Origin: CAZCEC01 sp964497615
GTDB taxonomy: Bacteria; Chloroflexota; Anaerolineae; Anaerolineales; UBA6663
NCBI GenBank assembly: GCA_964497615.1
Contig: CAZCEC010000006.1
Location: 62,001 to 126,000, forward strand
Length of the DNA stretch: 64,000 nt
Direction: 5' to 3'
Position 1 is the stretch's first letter. Every line of letters begins with the position of its first letter. Of the stretch, positions 48,574 through 54,836 are shown piece by piece. A program made the position numbers and the translations under genes. The notes beneath the pieces are model-generated. The model was not told the DNA's origin. It searched no databases and saw only the letters and a list, made by a program, of their open reading frames with translations.

Positions 48574-49323
48574 TCACTCGTTTGGGGGAGTGCCGCGCAG
48601 GCGGGCGCGCAGGCGCTGTGTTTCGGCGTCGCTCAGGCCGATGGCGGCGGCGTACCCAGCCGGGCCGCCATAGCGCTCGTCCACGTGCGCCAGGGCGGTG
48701 TGGATGCGCGCGGGCGGGCAACTCAGGGACTCGATGATCTCGGGCCACTTTTCCTCGGGTTGGCCGGCCAGCCAGGCGGCGCGCAGGTTCTCGGCGCTGA
48801 CGGCATAGTCCGCCGCGATGGCGTCGGGCTCCGCTTCGGCCAGGGCTAAGAGCAGGGCGGCGACGAGACCGGTGCGGTCCTTGCCGGCCACGCAGTGGAA
48901 TAGCAGCGGGCCGGACGGCGCCTCCGCTACCACGCGCAGGGCGGCGGCCATCTCCGGCTGGGCGTGGTCGAGCACGGCGCGGTTCCACTGCTCCCAGGGT
49001 GCGTTCTGAGAGCGCTCGGTCCAGGCCTGCGGGTTGGGGCCCAGCAGCGAGACGTGGCGCAGACGGCGGCCGTTGGCGCCGGGGTGGTAGCCGCTGGGGA
49101 AGCGCGCCTGCTCCTCCGCCCAGCGCAGGTCGAGCACGGTTTCCACGCCATAGTCGTGCAGGGCTTGCAGGCCGGCCGGCGTGAGGTGGTGCAGGTCGTC
49201 GGCGCGGAGCAGGGAGCGCCAGCGCGTGGCGTGGCCGTCGCGGGTGGGCAGGCCGCCCAGGTCGCGGGCGTTGCTCAAGTTCGGGATGCGCAGGGCGCGG
49301 TTTGAATTGTTGGATTCAAGCAT
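48574..49323 (-). CDS. Tyrosine phosphatase-like protein (Cys-based P-loop)
   Basis: The 249-aa protein has the phosphatase loop HCVAGKDRTG, with Cys144 as nucleophile and Arg150 (CX5R). The N-terminal block NLSNARDLGGLPTRDG, then LLRADDLHHLTPAG, matches the Tyr-phosphatase family close to PTP-like lipid or protein phosphatases. The start at 49323 overlaps the upstream DUF4287-type gene by 8 bases, so the two are coupled. The substrate could be phosphotyrosine or a phosphoinositide-like compound. Confidence 0.9.
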   Translation of the reverse strand: MLESNNSNRALRIPNLSNARDLGGLPTRDGHATRWRSLLRADDLHHLTPAGLQALHDYGVETVLDLRWAEEQARFPSGYHPGANGRRLRHVSLLGPNPQAWTERSQNAPWEQWNRAVLDHAQPEMAAALRVVAEAPSGPLLFHCVAGKDRTGLVAALLLALAEAEPDAIAADYAVSAENLRAAWLAGQPEEKWPEIIESLSCPPARIHTALAHVDERYGGPAGYAAAIGLSDAETQRLRARLRGTPPNE

Positions 49324-49882
49324 TCTCGTCGTAGGCTTTCTGAAGCCAGGTAAGGGCTTCGTCGTCAATTTCGTCCAGGGAGGCAAGGCTGATCTGCACC
49401 GGCATCGAGGCGTGGATCTTGGACGGGGCCAGCCGCCCGCCGGGCTTGCCCTTGGCGAGCCGCAGCCCCACGTTCACGCGGCCCTTGCTGTCTGGCTGGA
49501 CGCGGGCGAAGGTGCGGCGCGGAGTGAGCAGCGAGACGTAGGTCTTGCGCGCCTGGACCGTCACCGCGCCCAGGCCGGCGGCCGTGTCCAGCAAGGCATC
49601 GAAGACCGGGCGCAGGGCGGGGCGCGCGGCATACTGGCCGTCGATCAGCGCGTCGGCGGAGGCCAGCAGCCATTCCGGGTAGCCGAAGGTTTCGTGCACC
49701 AGCATCGTCTGAGCATAGCCGGTGACGCCTTCCTTCGTCAGCCAGGCGCGCAGGGCCGGCTCGTCTTTGGGCTTCTGCGCGCGGATGCGCTTGTTCCAGG
49801 CGGCCACGTCCTGCCCGGTGCGCTCGTGCAGCAGCCGGGCCGATAGGGCCTGCATGTCGCTCCAATCCTTGGTTTCGGTCAC
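49316..49882 (-). CDS. DUF4287/DUF5655 domain protein
   Basis: The 188-aa protein has an N-terminal DUF4287-like domain (about residues 12-70: LHERTGQDVAAWNKRI then GVTGYAQTMLVHETFG) and a C-terminal DUF5655-like domain (about 85-170: FDALLDTAAGLGAVTVQARKTYVSLLTPRRTFARVQP). Neither has an established enzymatic role. The gene starts with a clear GGAG-containing ribosome binding site and overlaps the phosphatase gene downstream. Confidence 0.85.
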   Translation of the reverse strand: MTETKDWSDMQALSARLLHERTGQDVAAWNKRIRAQKPKDEPALRAWLTKEGVTGYAQTMLVHETFGYPEWLLASADALIDGQYAARPALRPVFDALLDTAAGLGAVTVQARKTYVSLLTPRRTFARVQPDSKGRVNVGLRLAKGKPGGRLAPSKIHASMPVQISLASLDEIDDEALTWLQKAYDENA

Positions 49883-49964
49883 AGGAGTCTCCTTTCGGAC
49901 TCGGGCCGATTATAGCCGCCGACCGCCGCTTGCGCCGCGCGCCATCCCGGCTATCCTCGGCCGC

Positions 49965-50486
49965 ATGACTGCCGCCGCCCTCAACGCACACGACCACGCC
50001 CGCCGCCTGCGCTATCAGCTTGCGCTGGACGGGCTGGACGTGGAGCACAACCCGCGCTACCAGCCCAATCAGCGCGGCGAGGGCGAGACCTACTGCAACC
50101 TGTTCGTCGCCGACGCCACGGCCAGCCTGGGCGCGCCCATCCCGCTGTATGTGCTGGATGAAGCGGGCGCCAAGCGCTGGCTGGACGTGGAGGCGATGCT
50201 GAGGTGGCTGCGCCAGCACCCCGACCGCTGGCACGCCGTCCCTGCCGGGGAAGCGCAGCGGCTGGCGAACCGCGGCGTGCCCGTGGTGGCCGTCTGGTCC
50301 AACCCGAGCGGCATCGGCCACATGGCGATGGTGCGCCCCGGACCGGAGCCGCTGGCGGGGCGCGGCCCGCGCATCGCGCAGGCCGGCGCGGCGAGCGCCA
50401 GCGACACCGACGCGGCGGCGGGCTTTGGGGGCGAGGCGCGGCTGAGGGAGTTGGTGTATTTCGCGGCGGTGCTCGGCGAGGCGTAG
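49965..50486 (+). CDS. Possible CHAP/NlpC-like cysteine amidase or peptidase
   Basis: The start at 49965 gives a 173-aa protein; the upstream open frame overlaps the opposite gene and has no coding look. Features are the PNQRGEGETYCNLFV motif with Cys44 and PVVAVWSNPSGIGHMAMV with His119, the order and spacing of the Cys-His pair in papain-like NlpC/CHAP hydrolases. No signal peptide is present. Targets could be peptidoglycan peptides, but a fold search would be needed to confirm this. Confidence 0.6.
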   Translation: MTAAALNAHDHARRLRYQLALDGLDVEHNPRYQPNQRGEGETYCNLFVADATASLGAPIPLYVLDEAGAKRWLDVEAMLRWLRQHPDRWHAVPAGEAQRLANRGVPVVAVWSNPSGIGHMAMVRPGPEPLAGRGPRIAQAGAASASDTDAAAGFGGEARLRELVYFAAVLGEA

Positions 50487-50533
50487 CCGTGCGGTTGCCG
50501 CCCGAGACGCCCTCGCGCGGGCCCTGCGGGTGC

Positions 50534-50539
50534 TATAAT
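50534..50539 (+). promoter_or_regulatory. Extended -10 element of the radical-SAM gene
   Basis: TGCTATAAT includes a perfect -10 with TGn before it, 17 bases before the ATG at 50557. The -35 is not visible. Confidence 0.5.
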
Positions 50540-50556
50540 TCTTATGCATCAACGAC

Positions 50557-51741
50557 ATGGCCGCGAACGACTCGCCCCTCGCCACCGTCCTCGACACCCT
50601 CACCCTCACCGGCGAGCTATACGAAAAACGCCCCGACGGGGCCGTCACCTGCTACGCCTGCGGCCATCGCTGCCTGATCAAGCCGGGCCGGCGCGGCATC
50701 TGCCAGGTGCGGTTCAACCAGGACGGCGAGCTGCGCGTGCCGTGGGGCTACGTGGGCGCGCTCCAGTGCGACCCAACCGAGAAGAAGCCCTTCTTCCACG
50801 TCTATCCGGGGTCGGACACGCTGACATTCGGGATGCTGGGGTGCGACCTTCACTGCTCCTATTGCCAAAATTGGGTGACAAGCCAAGCCCTGCGCGACCC
50901 GGCCTCGGAGCAGTCGGGGGCGCGGCCGGAGCCGGTGACGCCGCAGCAGTTGGTGGCGCTGGCCCAGCGGCAGGGCGCGCAACTGGTGGGCTCGTCCTAC
51001 AACGAGCCGCTCATCACCAGCGAGTGGGCGGTGGGTGTGTTCAAGGAAGCGGTGGCGGCGGGCCTGAAATGCGTGTATATTTCCAACGGGAACGCCACGC
51101 GCGAAGTGCTTGAATATATCCGGCCCTACGTCTCCGGGTACAAGATCGACCTGAAGACGATGTCGGACCGCAGCTACCGCAAGCTGGGCGCCGTGCTCCA
51201 GAACGTGCTCGACGGCATCCAGATGGTGCACCAGATGGGCTTCTGGCTGGAGATCGTCACCCTGGTCATCCCCGGTTTCAACGACAGCACCGAAGAGCTC
51301 ATGGACGCCGCGCGCTTCCTGGCCGCCCTCTCGCCCGACATCCCCTGGCACGTGACCGCCTTCCACCAGGACTACAAGATGACGGCGCCTGACAACACGA
51401 CCGTCAGCCACCTGATTCGCGCCGCCGAGATCGGGCAGGAGGCGGGGCTGCGCTATGTGTATGCCGGCAACCTGCCCGGCCAGGTGGGCGACTACGAGCA
51501 CACCGTCTGCCACCAGTGCCGCCAGCGCCTGATCACGCGCTTCGGCTACCGCATCCTCGACTATGCCATCACCGCCCAGGGCGCGTGCCCCCACTGCGGC
51601 ACGCCCGTCCCCGGCTTGTGGACCGACCGCCCGGAGAGCGTGCGGCTCTTTGGGCCCGGCGCGCCCCGGCCCGTGCGCAGCCGTATTAACCGGTATCGTT
51701 CGGACTTGCCCGACCGCTCGGGCAGCAACCACCCCCGCTAA
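50557..51741 (+). CDS. amrS: AmmeMemoRadiSam system radical-SAM enzyme
   Basis: The 394-aa protein has the radical-SAM cluster motif CDLHCSYCQ (about residues 92-100), with the N-terminal CYACGHRC and GRRGICQVR blocks and the C-terminal CHQC and CPHCG pairs that distinguish AmrS from pyruvate-formate-lyase-activating enzymes. In the AmmeMemoRadiSam system the usual partners are AMMECR1 and Memo proteins; neither gene is in this window. Its reaction is not established. Confidence 0.92.
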   Translation: MAANDSPLATVLDTLTLTGELYEKRPDGAVTCYACGHRCLIKPGRRGICQVRFNQDGELRVPWGYVGALQCDPTEKKPFFHVYPGSDTLTFGMLGCDLHCSYCQNWVTSQALRDPASEQSGARPEPVTPQQLVALAQRQGAQLVGSSYNEPLITSEWAVGVFKEAVAAGLKCVYISNGNATREVLEYIRPYVSGYKIDLKTMSDRSYRKLGAVLQNVLDGIQMVHQMGFWLEIVTLVIPGFNDSTEELMDAARFLAALSPDIPWHVTAFHQDYKMTAPDNTTVSHLIRAAEIGQEAGLRYVYAGNLPGQVGDYEHTVCHQCRQRLITRFGYRILDYAITAQGACPHCGTPVPGLWTDRPESVRLFGPGAPRPVRSRINRYRSDLPDRSGSNHPR

Positions 51742-51752
51742 TAGGATCCCGT

Positions 51753-52076
51753 ATGCCGCCCATCCACAATCAGCGTTACAAGCTTATCCTCACCTACGAC
51801 ATCAGCCCCGATGCGCAGGACAGCTACTTCCAGTTCATGCTGGGCGAGCTGGTGCCGGCCGTGCAGTCGCTGGGCCTGCACATGAACGGCGCCTGGCACA
51901 CCGCCTATGGCCGCTACCCCAAGCGGCTGGTCGAGTTCATCGCCGACGACCAGGAGGCGGTGGAGGCGCTGCTGGACGCACCGCTGTGGGACGACATGGA
52001 GCGGCGGCTGCGCGGCTACGTGACCAACTACAACAAAAAGGTCGTGCGGCTGCGCGACGACCAGTTCCAGTTCTAG
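51753..52076 (+). CDS. Conserved small protein, ferredoxin-like fold possible
   Basis: The 107-aa protein (MPPIHNQRYKLILTYDIS, then MNGAWHTAYGRYPKRLVEFIADD and DMERRLRGYV) has an alternating strand/helix pattern like NIPSNAP/Dabb-type ferredoxin folds, but I cannot assign a family. It starts 11 bases after the radical-SAM gene, so co-transcription is likely. There is no signal peptide. Confidence 0.75.
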   Translation: MPPIHNQRYKLILTYDISPDAQDSYFQFMLGELVPAVQSLGLHMNGAWHTAYGRYPKRLVEFIADDQEAVEALLDAPLWDDMERRLRGYVTNYNKKVVRLRDDQFQF

Positions 52077-52138
52077 CCCCATCGGGGGACGTCATGCCGA
52101 GGCGGTCTGAGCCGAGGAATCGGGCGCTGGCGGCGCGC

Positions 52139-52168
52139 TTGACACATATAGATAAACTTCGATATAAT
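52139..52168 (+). promoter_or_regulatory. Promoter of the arsenic operon
   Basis: A perfect TTGACA (52139-52144) and a perfect TATAAT (52163-52168) are spaced by 18 bases. The spacer is A/T-rich and contains ATAGAT and TTCGAT half-sites, which may be where ArsR binds. Confidence 0.85.
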
Positions 52169-52188
52169 AGCGCCAGGGATTGAGCGGC

Positions 52189-52503
52189 ATGAGCACCCAG
52201 GAACCCGTCCTCTTTGCCAAGGCCATTGCTGACGAGACGCGTCAGAAGATCATGCGCGCCTGCTGCTGCTGCTGGGTGTCGGTGGGCGATTTGACGGAGC
52301 AAATCGGCGTGTCGCAGCCGACGGTCTCGCATCACCTGGCGATCCTGCGCGAGGCCGGGCTGGTGGAGGCGCGCCCCGAGGGCAAGCAGACCTTCTACAC
52401 CCTGGACCAGAGCCGCGTCGTTTACTGCTGCGGCCAACTGATGACGACCTTCGCCCCGGAGGAGAAGGCTACGGTCGTGCTGGTGAATGAGATCAAGGGG
52501 TAG
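52189..52503 (+). CDS. arsR: ArsR-family metalloid-responsive repressor with Cys4 and Cys2 clusters
   Basis: The 104-aa winged-helix protein has the recognition helix SQPTVSHHLAILREAGLV (about residues 42-59). Four consecutive cysteines (Cys25-28, RACCCCW) and a Cys pair near the C terminus (Cys80-81, VYCCG) provide thiols for arsenite. Classical ArsR uses a CxC motif in the recognition helix region, so the layout differs. The ATG at 52189 is preferred over TTG 52180. It is the first gene of an operon with the Cys mini-protein, arsC and arsM. Confidence 0.93.
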   Translation: MSTQEPVLFAKAIADETRQKIMRACCCCWVSVGDLTEQIGVSQPTVSHHLAILREAGLVEARPEGKQTFYTLDQSRVVYCCGQLMTTFAPEEKATVVLVNEIKG

Positions 52504-52526
52504 GGGGCTCTTTTTTTGCCCAAATC

Positions 52527-52544
52527 CATCGACAAATGTCGATG
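52527..52544. promoter_or_regulatory. Perfect 8-2-8 palindrome after arsR, candidate ArsR operator
   Basis: CATCGACA-AA-TGTCGATG lies in the 69-base gap between arsR and the mini-protein gene, 29 bases before the start codon. The half-site TCGAT also occurs in the arsR promoter. It could be a second operator or an mRNA hairpin. Confidence 0.55.
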
Positions 52545-52572
52545 TGACTCCACTTGAGAGGAGGTGAATCCA

Positions 52573-52662
52573 ATGTCCAAGTATTTGTGGAATGACCCGG
52601 CCGGCAGTGACTGCTGCGACGACGACGCGTGCTGCGGCGGGGGCGGGTGCTGCGGCGGGTAG
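52573..52662 (+). CDS. 29-aa Cys-pair mini-protein of the arsenic operon
   Basis: A strong ribosome binding site AGGAGGTGA (52559-52567) lies 5 bases before the ATG, the best such site in the region. The product, MSKYLWNDPAGSD followed by CC-DDDA-CC-GGGG-CC-GG, has six cysteines in three adjacent pairs (residues 14-15, 20-21, 26-27) with exact four-residue spacers: a CCx4CCx4CC pattern. It ends in TAG. It lies between arsR and arsC. Vicinal thiols bind arsenite strongly, so a role as a metallothionein-like sink or as a carrier to ArsM or ArsR is likely. I know of no described family with this pattern, so the function is inferred. Confidence 0.82.
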   Translation: MSKYLWNDPAGSDCCDDDACCGGGGCCGG

Positions 52663-52781
52663 GGGGCGGTCGTTATGGCCGAATGCCCGAGGGGACCGCG
52701 GCCCCTTGGGCCTTGAGGCCAACCATGTCCAGCCTGGAGCTTCAGCCCGCCAGCCACCCCCGGCGCAACGTGACTCACGCC

Positions 52782-53198
52782 ATGCGCGTATTGATTCTAT
52801 GCACAGCCAATTCCGCCCGCTCGCAGATGGCCGAGGGGCTATTGCGCCACCTGGCCGGGGGGCGGCTGGAAGTCTTTAGCGCCGGCACGCGGCCCTCAAG
52901 CGTCAACCCGTTGGCGGCCGCCGTGATGGCCGAGCACGGGCTGGATCTGGCCGGCCAGCGTTCCAAGCATCTGAACGAGTTTCTGTCGGAACCGTTCGAC
53001 TATGTGATTACGGTGTGCGACAACGCCGCCGAGGCTTGCCCGGTCTTTCCCGGCTCGGCCCGGCGCATTCACTGGAGCATTCCCGACCCGGCTGCTGCGC
53101 CGGGCGGTCCTGAACAACAGCGGCTGGCCTTTCGCGCCGCCCGAGACGATCTTGAAGCCCGTCTGCGCGCCTGGGTCGCCCAATTGGATTTGACGTAG
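52782..53198 (+). CDS. arsC: Arsenate reductase, thioredoxin-coupled LMW-phosphatase type
   Basis: Reduces arsenate to arsenite using a relay of three cysteines. The catalytic loop is CTANSARS with Cys7 and Arg13 (CX5R); the relay pair is Cys79 and Cys86 (VCDNAAEAC), the same spacing as Cys82/Cys89 of the Staphylococcus enzyme; Asp102 lies in IPDPA. The start at 52782 gives MRVLILC, the family N terminus. An ATG at 52725 with GAGG before it is an alternative that would add 19 residues. It is 10 bases before arsM. Confidence 0.93.
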   Translation: MRVLILCTANSARSQMAEGLLRHLAGGRLEVFSAGTRPSSVNPLAAAVMAEHGLDLAGQRSKHLNEFLSEPFDYVITVCDNAAEACPVFPGSARRIHWSIPDPAAAPGGPEQQRLAFRAARDDLEARLRAWVAQLDLT

Positions 53199-53208
53199 GA
53201 GCAAACCC

Positions 53209-53943
53209 ATGTCTGACGTTACCCCCAACCAAGTGCACGCCGCTGTGCGCGAGCATTACGGCGCGATTGCCGAATCAGAAGGCGCGTGCTGCGGCCCGCG
53301 CGCCGGAGACTGCTGCACCCCGCTCTACCCTGCCGAACAACTCATCGCGCTGCCCGACACGGTCACCGCGCTCTCGCTGGGCTGCGGCGACCCCGTCACC
53401 CACTCGGGCATCCGGCCCGGCGACGTGGTGCTCGACCTGGGCTCCGGGGGCGGGATTGACTGCTTCCTGGCCGCCAAGCGCGTGGGTCCCACGGGCCGCG
53501 TCATCGGCATCGACATGACCGAGGCCATGCTGCAGCGGGCGCGCGCCAACGCCGCCCGCCTCAACGCCGCCAATGTCGAGTTCCGCAAAGGGCACATCGA
53601 GGCCCTGCCGGTGGACGACGGCAGCATTGATCTGGTCATCTCCAACTGCGTGATTAATCTGTCGCCGGACAAGCCGCGCGTGTTCGCCGAGATGTTCCGC
53701 GCCCTACGCTCCGGCGGCCGCGTTTCGGTCTCCGACATCGTCACCGACGGCGCGATGAGGCCCGAAGTGGCGCGCGACCTGGAGAGTTGGAGCGCCTGCG
53801 TGGCCGGCGCGCTCACCACTGACGACTATGCCGGCGGGCTGGCGGCGGCCGGCTTTGTGGACGTGAAGGTGGAGCCGAAGACCGGAGAAGCGCCAGTGGT
53901 GGGGCAGCCTTTCTCGGCGCTGATTACGGCCCGCAAGCCGTAG
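53209..53943 (+). CDS. arsM: Arsenite S-adenosylmethionine methyltransferase
   Basis: Methylates arsenite, giving less retained or volatile arsenicals. The AdoMet site is VLDLGSGGGID (about residues 74-84). The conserved arsenic-binding cysteines are Cys59 (LGCGDP), Cys147 (SNCVINL) and Cys197 (WSACVAG). In addition the N terminus carries two Cys pairs, Cys27-28 and Cys35-36 (ACCGPRAGDCC), a feature echoed by the mini-protein and ArsR. Length 244 aa is within the family range. GGAG lies before the ATG. It is the last gene of the operon. Confidence 0.95.
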   Translation: MSDVTPNQVHAAVREHYGAIAESEGACCGPRAGDCCTPLYPAEQLIALPDTVTALSLGCGDPVTHSGIRPGDVVLDLGSGGGIDCFLAAKRVGPTGRVIGIDMTEAMLQRARANAARLNAANVEFRKGHIEALPVDDGSIDLVISNCVINLSPDKPRVFAEMFRALRSGGRVSVSDIVTDGAMRPEVARDLESWSACVAGALTTDDYAGGLAAAGFVDVKVEPKTGEAPVVGQPFSALITARKP

Positions 53944-54080
53944 GCGAAAATGCAATTTGTCATTGAGGCCGAAGCCGGCGGTGAGTGAGTTCTTGGCCGG
54001 GCAGGCGCAGTAGCGCGGGCGCGGGATGATGGCCGGGGGCCGGCCCGTAACCCCAAAGGGGCGCTTCGCAGAGGGCCGGA

Positions 54081-54144
54081 CTACGTCAGCCCGAACAGGC
54101 GGCTGGTTCCTGCTACGTCAGCCCGAACAGGCGGACGGTTTCTG
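54081..54144 (+). repeat. Two tandem copies of a 32-bp repeat
   Basis: Units starting CTACGTCAGCCCGAACAGGC lie at 54081 and 54113 and differ at only a few positions near their ends. They occupy the gap between arsM and the lipoprotein gene on the other strand. The 53944-54146 gap also holds the dispersed repeat at 53957-53992 and no gene. Confidence 0.8.
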
Positions 54145-54146
54145 CA

Positions 54147-54827
54147 CTATGGCGGCCCCGCCTCGACCGCCAGGCTGAAGACGACGCTCTGCACCAGCGC
54201 GTCGAACAGGCGGCTGCCCTGGTTGGCCCAGCGCTGCGGGTCGCGGGTGAGGTTGGCCAGGCCCAGACCGAACAGGTAATGCTGATCGGTGGGCATCACG
54301 ATCACGGCGCGGCCGCGCACCGGCGCGCCCGAGTAGGTGCCCGCCAGATCGTAGGCCAGGCCGGCCACGCCGCTGATGACCACGGTGCGCGTGGTCACCG
54401 GGGTGTACGCGCCGCCGGCCGCCTCGAACATGCCGTTCAGGAACAGCCGCGCGATCTCTTCCGCTGGCAGGCCGCGCGGGTTGTGGGTGTCGCCGGTGAA
54501 CGACATGATGATCTGGCCGGACGGGTCGAAAATGCCCACCTGGCCGGTTTGCGTGTCCACGTCGTACCCGACCGGAGGCCGAAACGAAAAGCCGCCGCCA
54601 TCCACTATCTGCGCGTCGCCCAGGGCCACGGCAGGCCGGGGCGTGGGCGTGGCGGCGGGCGTGGCGGTGGGGCTGAGGGCGGGGGCCAGGGTGGCGGTGG
54701 GCGGGGCGAGGCTGGGCGCGGCGGGAGTGGGCGGGGCGCCGCACGCCGCCAGCATCAGCGCGGCGGCCAGCACGCGCCACCTCGCCTGGGGCGCGGCGCC
54801 TGACCCGACACGCGAATCAAGAGGCAT
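54147..54827 (-). CDS. Lipoprotein, PsbP-like possible
   Basis: The 226-aa protein has a signal peptide ending in lipobox LMLAAC, then an Ala/Pro/Thr stalk (about residues 30-65). The folded part (FSFRPPVGYDVDTQTGQVGIFDPSG, then IIMSFTGD and a TTRTVVISGVAGLAYDL strand set) resembles PsbP/DUF1795-type lipoproteins that bind membrane or ligand surfaces. It starts 9 bases after the glycosyltransferase-methyltransferase gene, so co-transcription is likely. Confidence 0.7.
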   Translation of the reverse strand: MPLDSRVGSGAAPQARWRVLAAALMLAACGAPPTPAAPSLAPPTATLAPALSPTATPAATPTPRPAVALGDAQIVDGGGFSFRPPVGYDVDTQTGQVGIFDPSGQIIMSFTGDTHNPRGLPAEEIARLFLNGMFEAAGGAYTPVTTRTVVISGVAGLAYDLAGTYSGAPVRGRAVIVMPTDQHYLFGLGLANLTRDPQRWANQGSRLFDALVQSVVFSLAVEAGPP

Positions 54828-54836
54828 GAGCCGATC

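Noticed and set aside
49722..49964. N-terminal extension of the putative Cys peptidase
   Set aside because: These 81 codons overlap the opposite DUF4287-type gene and have shadow-like composition; the start at 49965 is at a sensible place.
52502..52520. GGGGGCTC followed by seven T after arsR as a terminator
   Set aside because: No complementary arm forms a stable stem just before the T run, and the operon clearly continues.
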